A stretch of DNA of 59,627 nucleotides. Origin: Nocardioides mangrovicus (GTDB lineage: Bacteria > Actinomycetota > Actinomycetes > Propionibacteriales > Nocardioidaceae). The stretch is taken from positions 1-59,627 of the forward strand of contig NZ_RDBE01000010.1 in the NCBI RefSeq assembly GCF_003674065.1, written 5' to 3'. The notes beneath the pieces are model-generated. The model saw only the letters and a list, made by a program, of their open reading frames with translations. It did no database searches and had not been told where the DNA came from. Shown here piece after piece: positions 25,236 to 33,817 of the stretch. How positions within the stretch are numbered: the first letter of the stretch is position 1; each line of letters opens with the position of its first letter. Both the position numbers and the translations under genes were made by a program.

Positions 25236-25975
25236 ACGACCTGTTCACCCTGGAGGGCAAGGTCGCCCTCGTCACCGGTGGCAGCCGCGGCCTCGGTCGC
25301 GAGATCGTGGTCGCCTACGCTCGCGCGGGCGCCGACGTCGTGGTCACCAGCCGCAAGCTCGACGCGTGCGAGCTGGTCGCCGACGAGGTCCGCGCACTGG
25401 GGCGCCGCGCCCTTCCCGTCGCGTGCCACGTCGGCCACTGGGACGAGATCGACGGGCTCGTCGACGCGGCGTACGCCGAGTTCGGCCACGTCGACGTCCT
25501 GGTCAACAACGCCGGCATGTCACCGCAGGCCCCGTCCTCGGTCGAGACCACCGAGGAGCTGTTCGACAAGGTCGTCGGCGTCAACTTCAAGGGCCCGTTC
25601 CGCCTCGGAGCGCTGGTCGGCGCGCGGATGGTCGAGCACGGCGGCGGCGCGATCATCAACGTCTCCTCGTTCGCCGCGCTGCGCCCGAAGCCCGGCTTCG
25701 GCCCGTACGCCGGCGCGAAGGCCGGGCTCAACGCCCTGACCCACGTGTTCGCCCGCGAGTACGGGCCGACCGTTCGGGTGAACACCCTCTCGGCGGGTCC
25801 GTTCCTCACCGACGTCTCCGAGCACTGGAGCCAGGAGGCCCGCGCCAGCACGCAGAGCGCCGTCGGCCACCCCGGTCGGCCGGATGAGGTCGTCACCACC
25901 GCGCTCTACCTGGCCTCCTCGGCGTCGTCGTTCACCACGGGGGCGTTGGTCCGCGTCGACGGCGGGCTGTACTAG
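25232..25975 (+). CDS. SDR family oxidoreductase
   Basis: A 247-residue classical SDR. It has TGGSRGLGREIVVAYARAGA, NNAGMSPQ, catalytic YAGAKAGLNA and a C-terminal RVDGGLY. GTG 25232 overlaps the dehydrogenase TGA (GTGA). It forms a two-gene operon with the ACAD11-like dehydrogenase, so it probably oxidises a hydroxyl group on the same intermediate. Its TAG shares bases with the stop of the convergent SDR at 25972. Confidence 0.88.
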   Translation: MNDLFTLEGKVALVTGGSRGLGREIVVAYARAGADVVVTSRKLDACELVADEVRALGRRALPVACHVGHWDEIDGLVDAAYAEFGHVDVLVNNAGMSPQAPSSVETTEELFDKVVGVNFKGPFRLGALVGARMVEHGGGAIINVSSFAALRPKPGFGPYAGAKAGLNALTHVFAREYGPTVRVNTLSAGPFLTDVSEHWSQEARASTQSAVGHPGRPDEVVTTALYLASSASSFTTGALVRVDGGLY

Positions 25976-26751
25976 AAGACCGAGTAGCCGCCGTCCACCG
26001 TGAGCACGTCGCCGGAGTGGTACGCCGCCGCGTCCGAGACCAGGTACGCCGCCACGCCGGCCACCTCGTCCGGGGCGCCCCAGCGCCGCAGCGGGATGCG
26101 AGGCAGCACCTTGGCGGCGTAGCGCTCGTCGGACTGGAAGGGCTCGCTGAGCCGGGTGGTGAAGGCGCCGGGAACGATCGTGTTGGCCCGGATGCCGTGG
26201 CGGGCGAGCTCGACGGCGCAGGAGCGAGCGAGCGCGACGATACCGCCCTTGCTCGCGGCGTACTGCTGACCGCGCACCTGCCCCTGGGTGGCGGCGAGGC
26301 TGGCGACCGCGACCAGGCTGCCGGCGACGCCGTCCGCCACCATCGCTCGGGCAGCCTCCCGGAACGTGAGGAAGGCGCCCTCGAGGTTGGTGCGCATGAC
26401 CGGACGCCAGTCGTCGAGGGTCTGTTCCAGGAACGGTGTGCCGGGACTCGCGGCCCCGGCGCACGCCACCACCCCGCGTATCGGCCCCAGCTCGTCGCGG
26501 GCCGCACGGAACGCCGCCACGACCTGCTCCTCCGAACCGACGTCGCAGACCAGTCCGACGGCAGCACCGGGTTCGTCGGGAGCGAGGTCGCAGAGCTCGG
26601 CGACCGCGGCGCCGTTGGCCTCGGCGCGGCGGCCGAGCACGGCGACCCGGGCCCCGCAGCGCACCAGCCCACGAGCAACGCCCAGGCCGATGCCGTCGTT
26701 CCCGCCGGTCACGACGACGGCACGACCCGAGAGATCGATCAGCGGGGTCAC
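25972..26751 (-). CDS. SDR family oxidoreductase
   Basis: A 259-residue SDR. It carries TGGNDGIGLGVARGLVRCGA, ACAGAASPG in place of NNAG, catalytic YAASKGGIVA, and TVDGGYSVF at the end. GTG 26751 overlaps the aldehyde dehydrogenase stop, so it is the last gene of the 29990-25972 minus-strand operon (two aldehyde dehydrogenases, a small protein, and this SDR). It could supply the aldehyde from an alcohol for its operon partners; this is inference from order only. Confidence 0.87.
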   Translation of the reverse strand: MTPLIDLSGRAVVVTGGNDGIGLGVARGLVRCGARVAVLGRRAEANGAAVAELCDLAPDEPGAAVGLVCDVGSEEQVVAAFRAARDELGPIRGVVACAGAASPGTPFLEQTLDDWRPVMRTNLEGAFLTFREAARAMVADGVAGSLVAVASLAATQGQVRGQQYAASKGGIVALARSCAVELARHGIRANTIVPGAFTTRLSEPFQSDERYAAKVLPRIPLRRWGAPDEVAGVAAYLVSDAAAYHSGDVLTVDGGYSVF

Positions 26752-28205
26752 ATCGCAGGCGCGTTGTAGATCGACTTGTACTCCACGTAGGCCTCGAGGC
26801 CCTCGGGCCCCAGCTCGCGCCCGAGCCCGCTCCCCTTCACGCCACCGAACGGCGCATCGAGCGTCGGCTCGTAGGTGTTAATGCCGATGGAGCCGGTCTC
26901 GACTCGACGCGCGATGCCCAGACCACGCTCCGGGTCGGCGGTGAACACCGACCCACCCAGGCCGTAGTCGGAGTCGTTGGCGATGGCGACGGCCTCGTCG
27001 TCGCCGTCGTAGGCGATGACGACGAGCACCGGCCCAAAGATCTCCTCGCGCGCGATCCGCATCGAGTTGTCCACCCCGCGGAACACCGTGGGCATGACGA
27101 AGAAGCCGCGATCGAGACCGGCCGGCCGGCTGCCGCCGAGCACGAGATCGGCGCCCTCGGAACTGCCCAGGTCGACGTAGTCCTCTACCCGGGTGCGCTG
27201 TCGCGCGCTGACCAGCGGCCCGAAGTTCGTGGTCTCAAAAAGGGCGTCGCCGAGACGGGCGGTCCGCATGCCGGCCACCACCGCGTCGACCACCGCGTCG
27301 TAGGAGCCGCGCGGTGCGAGGACACGGGTGCAGGAGTAGCAGACCTGGCCCGAGTTGGGCGCGCAGATGCGGGTGACGGCCTTGCCGAAGGCATCGAGAT
27401 CGGCGTCGTCGAGGACGATGGCCGCGCTCTTGCCGCCCAGCTCGAGGGTCGCGGGCTTGAGCTGGCTGCCGCACACCTCGGCGATCGCCCGCCCGGCCGC
27501 GGTCGACCCGGTGAAGGCGACCTTGTGCACGCCGCGATGCGCGACCAGCGCGGCACCGGTATCGCGCCCGCCCGTGACGACGTTGACGACGCCGGGTGGG
27601 AACCCGGCCTCGGCGACCGCCTCGGCCAGGACGAACGCGTCGAGGCTGGTCTCCTCGGCAGGCTTGATCACCGCGGTGCACCCCACGGCGAGAGCGGGGC
27701 CGAGCTTCCAGGCCACCAGGATCTGCGGACCGTTCCACGGTGCGATGATCCCGACCGTTCCGACCGGCTCGCGGCGCACACGCGTGCGGCTGTAGGGGGT
27801 GGCGCGCTCGTCCTCGACGATCTGCTGCTCTGCGAGGTCCGCGAAGTACCGGTAGCTGGCCGAGGATCCGCCGACGTTGCCCCAGCGGACCATCTTGATC
27901 GGCATACCGTTCTGGGTGCTGACCAGCTCGGCCAGCTCGGCGCCCCGTCGGTCGAGGGCATCGGCGAGACCACGCAGCAGCGCGGCCCGCTCAGCCGGAC
28001 CCAGGTCTCGCCAGGCCGGGTCGCGCAGAGCGCGGTTGGCCGAGCGTACGGCCGCGTCCACGTCGGTCGCACTGCCGTCGACGGCGGTCCCGATGACCTG
28101 CCCGGTCGAGGGGTTGGTGAGCGTGACCGTGCCCGACCCGCTCGGGCGGGCCGGCGCGTTGTCGATCCAGTGGGTGTCGCGAGAGAGCTCCATCACGGCG
28201 CCCAT
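26748..28205 (-). CDS. Aldehyde dehydrogenase family protein (first of two)
   Basis: A 485-residue NAD(P)-dependent aldehyde dehydrogenase. It has IAPWNGPQILVAWKLGPAL (cofactor entry), catalytic Glu255 in LELGGKSA and nucleophile Cys289 in SGQVCYSC. ATG 28205 overlaps the small gene's stop as TGATG; an in-frame ATG at 28193 is the alternative. It oxidises an aldehyde to an acid, or to acyl-CoA if CoA-acylating; the family cannot be split by eye. Confidence 0.92.
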   Translation of the reverse strand: MGAVMELSRDTHWIDNAPARPSGSGTVTLTNPSTGQVIGTAVDGSATDVDAAVRSANRALRDPAWRDLGPAERAALLRGLADALDRRGAELAELVSTQNGMPIKMVRWGNVGGSSASYRYFADLAEQQIVEDERATPYSRTRVRREPVGTVGIIAPWNGPQILVAWKLGPALAVGCTAVIKPAEETSLDAFVLAEAVAEAGFPPGVVNVVTGGRDTGAALVAHRGVHKVAFTGSTAAGRAIAEVCGSQLKPATLELGGKSAAIVLDDADLDAFGKAVTRICAPNSGQVCYSCTRVLAPRGSYDAVVDAVVAGMRTARLGDALFETTNFGPLVSARQRTRVEDYVDLGSSEGADLVLGGSRPAGLDRGFFVMPTVFRGVDNSMRIAREEIFGPVLVVIAYDGDDEAVAIANDSDYGLGGSVFTADPERGLGIARRVETGSIGINTYEPTLDAPFGGVKGSGLGRELGPEGLEAYVEYKSIYNAPAM

Positions 28206-28504
28206 CAGTCTGAGGACGGCAGGTTCTTGGCCTGCTTCACGCCGAGCACGGTCCCACCCACACGGAGCTGACCGGCGCCGGGCCTGGTGCACAGCAGCTC
28301 CAGGCCCGAGCCAGGATCGCTGTACCGCTTGCCGACCAACGTGCCGGGCCCGTCCTCGCCGACCGCCTCCTTCGTCTCGGCCGGCAGCGGCGCCATGGGC
28401 TGACCTCCGCAGGTCAGGTCGACGTCCTGCGAGGGCGGGCGGACTACGATCACCTCGGTGTCGCAGACGGTGCTTCCCAGTCGTTCACCGACGATGGGGA
28501 TCAC
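28205..28504 (-). CDS. Small protein of unknown function between two aldehyde dehydrogenases
   Basis: A 99-residue protein starting VIPIVGERLG, with three cysteines (about 14, 32, 72) in the settings STVCDTE, LTCGGQP and LLCTRPG. It has no signal peptide, membrane segment or domain that I recognise. Start GTG 28504 with AAGGAG about 12 nt upstream. It is translationally coupled to the following aldehyde dehydrogenase (TGATG) and 28 nt from the preceding one. The C-terminal KRYSDPGSGLELLC region could be a metal-binding or rubredoxin-like fragment, but this is not supported enough to name. Confidence 0.75.
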   Translation of the reverse strand: MIPIVGERLGSTVCDTEVIVVRPPSQDVDLTCGGQPMAPLPAETKEAVGEDGPGTLVGKRYSDPGSGLELLCTRPGAGQLRVGGTVLGVKQAKNLPSSD

Positions 28505-28532
28505 GGGACAACCACTCCTTCCAGAGCGTGGG

Positions 28533-29990
28533 TCAGAGCATGACCTGGACGGTCTTGGTGTTCACGAACTCCCAGATGCCCGCGAGTCCGCCCTGCTTGC
28601 CGTAGCCGCTCTGCTTGCGGCCTCCGAAAGCCAGGTGCGGGCCGGCGGGGGCGTTGCCGCCGTTGACCCCCACGTTGCCAGTGTCGAGGCGCGAGGCGAC
28701 ACGGTGCGCGCGGGACACGTCCTGGGTGAAGACGTAGCCGGAGAGGCCGTAGTCGCTGTCGTTGGCGATCGCGACCGCCTCGTCCTCCTCGTCGAAGGCG
28801 ATGATGCCCAGGACCGGCCCGAAGACCTCGTCCTGGGCCAGCTCACCGGCGTTGTCGGGGAGTGCGACCAGGGTCGGCTCGACGAAGAAGCCCTCGCTGA
28901 GCTCCCCGCCTACCCGCCCGCCACCGGTCACGACGGCGGCGTAGTCGCGGGCGCGGTTGATCATGGCGGTGATCCGATCCGCGGCGGAGGCGTTGATGAC
29001 CGGCCCCATCACCACACTCTCGTCGAAGGGGTCGCCCTGCCTGATGGTCGCGAGCGCAGCTGCCACCTGCTCGACGTAGTGGTCGTGGACCGAGCGGTGC
29101 ACGAGGAGCCGCGAGCCGAGCGTGCAGACCTGCCCGGCGTTGCCGATCACGCCGACGGCCGCGCCGACGGCACGCTCCAGATCGGCATCGCCGAAGACCA
29201 GCGAGGCGGACTTGCCGCCGAGCTCGAAGACGCACGGGGTCAGGCGTTCGGCGGCCACCGCGGCGATACGCCGCGCGGTCGCCGGGCTGCCGGTGAACGT
29301 GACCTTGTCGACACCGGGGTGCGCAACAAGCGCAGAGGAGGCCTCCACCCCGGCTGTGATGACGTTGAGGACACCCGGCGGGATCCCGGCCTCCAGGGCC
29401 AGCTCTACCACGCGGATCGCACCGAACGGCGCCAGCTCGGACGGCTTGGCCACCACGGTGCAACCGGCCGCCAGGGGCGCGCCGATGGTCATGCCGAACG
29501 CACCGCTCGAGCCGTTCCAGGTGGCCAGCGCGGCGACGACGCCGAACGGCTCCACCGCGGTGTACTCCAGCATGCCGCGAGCCGAGAGCGGTGCGGTCTC
29601 GCCGTACAGCCGGTCGGCCCAGCCCGCGGCGTCCTCGATCCAGTCAGCGCCCCACTGCACGTGGTAGGGCGTCATCGTGATCGGTCCGCCCATCTCGAGC
29701 GAAGCCAGGACCGCCAGCTCGTCGACGTGCTCGCGCATCAGGTCGGCCAGTCGCACGATGACGCGGCGCCGGTCGACGGGATTCCAGCTGCGCCACTCGG
29801 GCAGGGCCGCGCGGGCCGCCGCGACGGCAGCGTCGACCTCGGCCGCACCGGCCATCGGGATCGAGCCCTGGGCTCGCCCGGTCGCGGGGTTCACGTGCTC
29901 GAACGCACCTCCCGAGGCCGCTGACAGCCGCTCGCCCCCGATGATGAGCTCCGAGGGCAGCGTCACGGTCCGGTCTGGCGTGCTGGTCAC
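28533..29990 (-). CDS. Aldehyde dehydrogenase family protein (second of two)
   Basis: A 485-residue aldehyde dehydrogenase with TWNGSSGAFGMTIGAPLAAG, catalytic Glu256 in FELGGKSA and Cys289 in NAGQVCTLGS. Start GTG 29990 with AGGAGA 8 nt upstream. It is the first gene of the minus-strand operon, just downstream of operator copy 5. It is clearly divergent from the first aldehyde dehydrogenase, so two different aldehydes or two pathway steps are likely. Confidence 0.92.
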   Translation of the reverse strand: MTSTPDRTVTLPSELIIGGERLSAASGGAFEHVNPATGRAQGSIPMAGAAEVDAAVAAARAALPEWRSWNPVDRRRVIVRLADLMREHVDELAVLASLEMGGPITMTPYHVQWGADWIEDAAGWADRLYGETAPLSARGMLEYTAVEPFGVVAALATWNGSSGAFGMTIGAPLAAGCTVVAKPSELAPFGAIRVVELALEAGIPPGVLNVITAGVEASSALVAHPGVDKVTFTGSPATARRIAAVAAERLTPCVFELGGKSASLVFGDADLERAVGAAVGVIGNAGQVCTLGSRLLVHRSVHDHYVEQVAAALATIRQGDPFDESVVMGPVINASAADRITAMINRARDYAAVVTGGGRVGGELSEGFFVEPTLVALPDNAGELAQDEVFGPVLGIIAFDEEDEAVAIANDSDYGLSGYVFTQDVSRAHRVASRLDTGNVGVNGGNAPAGPHLAFGGRKQSGYGKQGGLAGIWEFVNTKTVQVML

Positions 29991-30035
29991 GACTGTTCTC
30001 CTGTCTGAGCGTGCACCTGGACGCTAGCCAAAGCT

Positions 30036-30056
30036 CTTAATGATTGCAAGGATAAG
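30036..30056. promoter_or_regulatory. Island operator, copy 5
   Basis: Plus strand CTTAATGATTG followed by CAAGGATAAG. The reverse strand gives CTTATCCTTG then CAATCATTAAG, nearly identical to copy 4. It lies 46 nt upstream of the aldehyde dehydrogenase GTG and just 6 nt from the stop of the SDR gene that ends at 30062. The aldehyde dehydrogenase operon therefore has its own promoter. Confidence 0.7.
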
Positions 30057-30061
30057 GGTGC

Positions 30062-30892
30062 CTACCTCAGCATGGCGCCGGCGTCGATCGGCAGGGTCAC
30101 ACCGGTGATGTAGCGCGCGTCGTCAGACACGAGGAAGGCCACCGCGTTCGAGATGTCGATAGGCTCCACCCAGGGGATCTGCAGGAGGTGGGTGGCCTGG
30201 GAGCGCTCGGCGAACAGCTCCTGCGAGGGCACCTCCACATCGGGTGCGAAGAGGTTCCGCATCACGTCGTTCTGGATCATGTCGGTGTTGACCTGAGTGG
30301 GGTGCACGCTGTTGACGCGGATGGCGTCACGAGCGAGCTCCCAGGCGAGCGTGCGCATCAAGCCGACGACGCCGTGCTTGGCCGCGACGTAATGGCCCGC
30401 GTTCTCCGAGCCGCGCAGGCCGCCGATGGAGCTGGTGAGCACGATCGAGCCACCGCCGGTGGTCCGCAGGTGCGGGATCGCCGCCTTGGCCGCGTGCCAC
30501 ACCCCGGTCAGATTCACGTCGAGCATGTCCTGCCAGGTCTGCTCCGACATCTCGTCCATGCGGCCGTAGCTCCAGATGCCGGCGTTGGCCACCACGATGT
30601 CGAGGCGCCCCAGGCGCGCGACACCCTCGGCGACGGCCGCCATGAGCGGCTTCGAGTTGCGTACGTCGGTCTCGCTCGCCACGATGCGCCGGTCGAGGGC
30701 CTCCACCTGGCGCACCGTCTCGGCCAGGTCCTCAGGGCTCGCGACCGGGTAGGGCACGCTCTGGATGTCGGCGGCGATGTCGACCGCGATGATGTCCGCG
30801 CCCTCCTCCGCCAGTTTGACCGCGTGGCTCCGACCCTGTCCTCGGGCCGCTCCGGTGATGAAGGCGACCTTGCCCTCGAGACGTCCGGCCAC
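30062..30892 (-). CDS. Mycofactocin-coupled SDR family oxidoreductase
   Basis: A 276-residue SDR with TGAARGQGRSHAVKLAEEGA, AVDIAADIQSVPYPVAS (the insertion typical of the mycofactocin group), VANAGIWSYG and catalytic YVAAKHG. GTG 30892 is chosen because GGAG lies 7 nt upstream and the protein then begins VAGRLEGKVAFITG. It follows the solute-binding-protein gene on the same strand, separated by three strong hairpins. It is closest in form to the SDR at 9458. Confidence 0.87.
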   Translation of the reverse strand: MAGRLEGKVAFITGAARGQGRSHAVKLAEEGADIIAVDIAADIQSVPYPVASPEDLAETVRQVEALDRRIVASETDVRNSKPLMAAVAEGVARLGRLDIVVANAGIWSYGRMDEMSEQTWQDMLDVNLTGVWHAAKAAIPHLRTTGGGSIVLTSSIGGLRGSENAGHYVAAKHGVVGLMRTLAWELARDAIRVNSVHPTQVNTDMIQNDVMRNLFAPDVEVPSQELFAERSQATHLLQIPWVEPIDISNAVAFLVSDDARYITGVTLPIDAGAMLR

Positions 30893-30916
30893 TTCATGGC
30901 TCCTCTCCTCATCCGT

Positions 30917-30999
30917 CGCGACCGGTTCCGGTCGCGGACCGTGGGGAGGTCGCGCCGGCGACCTCCCCACGGAGTCAAGCAGCCCGCGCGGTGCGGGCT
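30917..30999 (-). terminator. Three consecutive hairpins between transporter and SDR genes
   Basis: Perfect inverted repeats lie in the 114-nt gap: AGCCCGC/GCGGGCT (30981-30999, loop 5); CCGTGGGGAGGTCGC with its complement (30939-30953 and 30958-30972, 15-bp stem, 4-nt loop); and CGCGACCGG/CCGGTCGCG (30917-30936, 2-nt spacer). No T-run follows on either strand. In high-GC actinobacteria such structures can terminate transcription or protect the 3' end of the binding-protein mRNA. Confidence 0.65.
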
Positions 31000-31006
31000 C
31001 GCGCCG

Positions 31007-32257
31007 TCACCCCTTCGAGAGGGCCGCCAGCGCGGAGTCGAGCGTGGACTGGATGCTGTCGGGCGGGCAGACCGGGTCGGTGCCGTTCTGCACCCACTTG
31101 CCGTCCTGGATCTTGATCGAGAAGGCGCAGTTGGTCTGCTTCTGCACCCCGGAGCTGGTGAAGGTGAGCGGCGGGGTCAGGCCACCGAGGGTCTCACTCT
31201 TGAACATGCCCAACCCCTTCTTGATGGCGGCAGCGTCGACCGTGCCGCCCGGGTTCTTGCCGAGGTAGTTCTCGATCGCCCGGCCCAGCGCAGCACCGGC
31301 GGTCCAGCCGGACACCGTGGTGGAGTCGACCGGCACCTTCGGGAAGTACTTCTTCATCGCGGCCGTCTGGTCCGCGACCGGCCCGCTGGTGAGGAACCAC
31401 GGCGCGTCGGCCTGACCGGCGAGCGTGCCCTCCATCGCCGGTACGGCAGCAAGGCTGTCGCCGGGGACGGTGCCCGACTCGGCGTAGACCGGGTGGTAGC
31501 CCTGCTTGTCGCAGTCCTTGGCTAGCCGGATCACGTTGGAGGTGTCGAACGCCACGGCGAGCACCTGAACGCCCGCCTGTTGCGCGGCGATGCACTGGGC
31601 GGTGAACGACGGCGCCGCGAGAGAGGCCTCGGCCGAGTAGACCGGATCACCGCCGTTGGCCTTGGACAGCCCGAGGTCGAACATCATGGTCTTCACCCCG
31701 GTGCACCCGGCCGACTCCTTGCAGTAGACCAGACCGGTCTTGGTGCCGGCGGACGGCACGGCGAAGAAGCCCTGGAGGTACGTACCGAGGAGACCGGCGC
31801 CGGTCGCGTACAGACCGGGGTCGACCGCCCAGGCGACGTCGTTCGTGTTGCCACCGATGACGGGGATGCCGGCCTTGTTGACGGTCGGGGCGGAGCCGGC
31901 GATCGTCGAGAGCCCCATGCCGACGAACGCGGCGGGCTTGTAGCGGCCGATCATCTGGGTCACCTGAGAGACCTCCGAAGCCGGGTCGCCCTTGGCGTCC
32001 GCGGTGTGGAGCTCGATCTGGTGACCGTCGACACCGCCGGCGGCATTGGTCGCCTTCACCCAGGCCTGCAGGCCGTAGCCCTGGCCGGCGAGACCCGGGA
32101 TCTGACCGGAGTAGTTGCCGACCTGGCCGATCACGATCGGGTCTTTCCCGCCGCCACCGCCGTCCCCGCTCTTGTCGTCACCACACGCGACGAGGGAGAG
32201 GGACAGGGCCGTGAGCGCCGCGGTCAGGACCGCGCCACGGTGGAGTGCACGCTTCAT
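31007..32257 (-). CDS. LIV-type ABC transporter substrate-binding lipoprotein
   Basis: A 416-residue periplasmic-binding protein (type 1 fold). Its signal peptide has a lipobox SLVAC with Cys25 as the lipid anchor, followed by a Gly/Asp-rich linker. Family segments include IVIGQVGNYSGQIPGLAGQG. ATG 32257 starts MKRALHRG, a normal signal. The branched-chain-amino-acid transporter family also carries aromatic and alicyclic acids in catabolic clusters. Its place in this island suggests uptake of the pathway substrate (inference). It lies after livHM-livG-livF on the same strand with a 56-nt gap. Confidence 0.9.
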   Translation of the reverse strand: MKRALHRGAVLTAALTALSLSLVACGDDKSGDGGGGGKDPIVIGQVGNYSGQIPGLAGQGYGLQAWVKATNAAGGVDGHQIELHTADAKGDPASEVSQVTQMIGRYKPAAFVGMGLSTIAGSAPTVNKAGIPVIGGNTNDVAWAVDPGLYATGAGLLGTYLQGFFAVPSAGTKTGLVYCKESAGCTGVKTMMFDLGLSKANGGDPVYSAEASLAAPSFTAQCIAAQQAGVQVLAVAFDTSNVIRLAKDCDKQGYHPVYAESGTVPGDSLAAVPAMEGTLAGQADAPWFLTSGPVADQTAAMKKYFPKVPVDSTTVSGWTAGAALGRAIENYLGKNPGGTVDAAAIKKGLGMFKSETLGGLTPPLTFTSSGVQKQTNCAFSIKIQDGKWVQNGTDPVCPPDSIQSTLDSALAALSKG

Positions 32258-32313
32258 AACTCTGGTTCCTGTTCATGAGGTGAGGCCCGCCCGACGCACG
32301 CCGGGACGGTGGG

Positions 32314-33021
32314 TCACTCCTGCAGAGCTGCACCGAGGTAGTGGCCGAGGATGTCCTCGTCAGACCCCAGCTGGTCCGGTGGTCCCGAGAACCGGATCGC
32401 GCCGCTGCGCATGAGGTAGATGTGGTCGGCGAACCGCCGGACGCGGTCCACGTACTGCTCGACCACCAGCAGGGAGATGCCCTCCCCCGCCAGCCTCCGG
32501 ATGAAGGCGTAGACCTCGTCGACGATGAGTGGGGCGAGTCCCATGGAGACTTCGTCGAGGAGGACGATCTTGGGCCGTACGAGCCACGGCCGGGTCAGCG
32601 CCAGCATCTGTCGCTCGCCACCGGAGAGCGTGCCGGCCAGTGCGTCGAGCCGACGCTCGATGAAAGGGAACTCGGCGACCGACCGGTCGACAGCCTCTTG
32701 GAGGGGCATGCCGCGGCCGAAAAGGGCGATGTTGTCGCGCACGGTCAGGGCCGGGAAGACTCCCCTCCCCTCGGGCACGTGGCACAGGCCGCGTTCGGCC
32801 GCGGCGTAGGACGGCATCCGGGTGACGTCCTCGCCGTCGAAGACCACCCGGCCCACCTGCAGCGGCACCATCCGCGACGCCGCACGCAGCGCCGTGGTCT
32901 TGCCCGCACCGTTCGGGCCGAGGAGTGCGACGACGGAGCCTTCCGGCACGCTGAGGGAGACGCCGGAGAGGACCTGGCTGGTGGCCGTGTAGCCGACGGT
33001 GACGTTCTCGAGCTCAAGCAC
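32314..33021 (-). CDS. livF: LIV-type ABC transporter ATP-binding protein LivF
   Basis: A 235-residue ABC ATPase: Walker A GPNGAGKTT, signature LSGGERQM, Walker B IVLLDEVSMGLAP. Here E follows D as usual, but the DEPS motif reads DEVS. The short length and VEQYVDRVRRFADHIY end fit LivF. GTG 33021 overlaps the livG end by 8 nt. It pairs with LivG to drive the fused permease. Confidence 0.9.
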   Translation of the reverse strand: MLELENVTVGYTATSQVLSGVSLSVPEGSVVALLGPNGAGKTTALRAASRMVPLQVGRVVFDGEDVTRMPSYAAAERGLCHVPEGRGVFPALTVRDNIALFGRGMPLQEAVDRSVAEFPFIERRLDALAGTLSGGERQMLALTRPWLVRPKIVLLDEVSMGLAPLIVDEVYAFIRRLAGEGISLLVVEQYVDRVRRFADHIYLMRSGAIRFSGPPDQLGSDEDILGHYLGAALQE

Positions 33022-33817
33022 GAGGGCCCCCGGACGCCTCGGGTACGGCGCTCTCACCGAGGTAGGAGCGCTGCACCAGCTCGCTGGCCATCGCCTCTCG
33101 GGTGGTGCCGGAGAAGATCAGCCTGCCGAAGTTGAGAACGTGCACCTGGGCACAGATGCGAGCCACTAGGTCCATGTCGTGCTCGACCACGAAGACGCCG
33201 AGACCGAGGATACGCACAGCGTCCTCGACGATCTCGGCGAAGACCGCCCGCTCCTGCCCGGTGAGCCCGGAGGACGGCTCGTCCAGGAGCAGCAGCCGGC
33301 TCGGCCCGGCGAGGACCCGAGCCAGCTCAACCATGCGCTGCTGTCCCGTCGAGAGCGAGCCGGCGGTCCGACCGGCGATGTCGGTGAGCCGGCACAGCTC
33401 CATCACCTGCTCGGTGACCCGCTCGGTCTCACGCCGCTCGGAGGGCAGTGCCTGCAAGAGCGAGTAGGGGTGCTTCCACACGTAGGCGGACTCGTGGCCC
33501 ATCGCGATGTTGTCGTGCACCGAGAGCGTCTTGAACAGCTCCACGCGCTGGAAGGTTCGACCGAGTCCGAGTCGGGCACGCTTGGCGACGCTCGTGCGCG
33601 TCACGTCCTGGCCGAAGAGCTCCACGCTGCCCGAGCTGGCCCGCACCAACCCGGCGCACGCGTTGAAGAGACTCGTCTTGCCGGCCCCGTTGGGCCCGAT
33701 GAGGCCCGTGATCGAGTCGGCGGCCACGTCGAGGCGGACGTCGTCGACGGCCAGCACGCCGCCGTAGCGGACCGTCAGTCCGCGCAGGGACAAACCGACT
33801 GCGTGGTGATCAGCCAC
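33014..33817 (-). CDS. livG: LIV-type ABC transporter ATP-binding protein LivG
   Basis: A 267-residue ABC ATPase: Walker A GPNGAGKTS, Q-loop LGRTFQRVELF, signature LSTGQQRM and Walker B LLLLDEPSSGLTGQE, with H-loop VVEHDMDLV. The LGRTFQ segment and the longer helical insert (KHPYSLLQALPSERR) mark LivG rather than LivF. GTG 33817 overlaps the permease gene by 8 nt. Confidence 0.92.
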   Translation of the reverse strand: MADHHAVGLSLRGLTVRYGGVLAVDDVRLDVAADSITGLIGPNGAGKTSLFNACAGLVRASSGSVELFGQDVTRTSVAKRARLGLGRTFQRVELFKTLSVHDNIAMGHESAYVWKHPYSLLQALPSERRETERVTEQVMELCRLTDIAGRTAGSLSTGQQRMVELARVLAGPSRLLLLDEPSSGLTGQERAVFAEIVEDAVRILGLGVFVVEHDMDLVARICAQVHVLNFGRLIFSGTTREAMASELVQRSYLGESAVPEASGGPRA

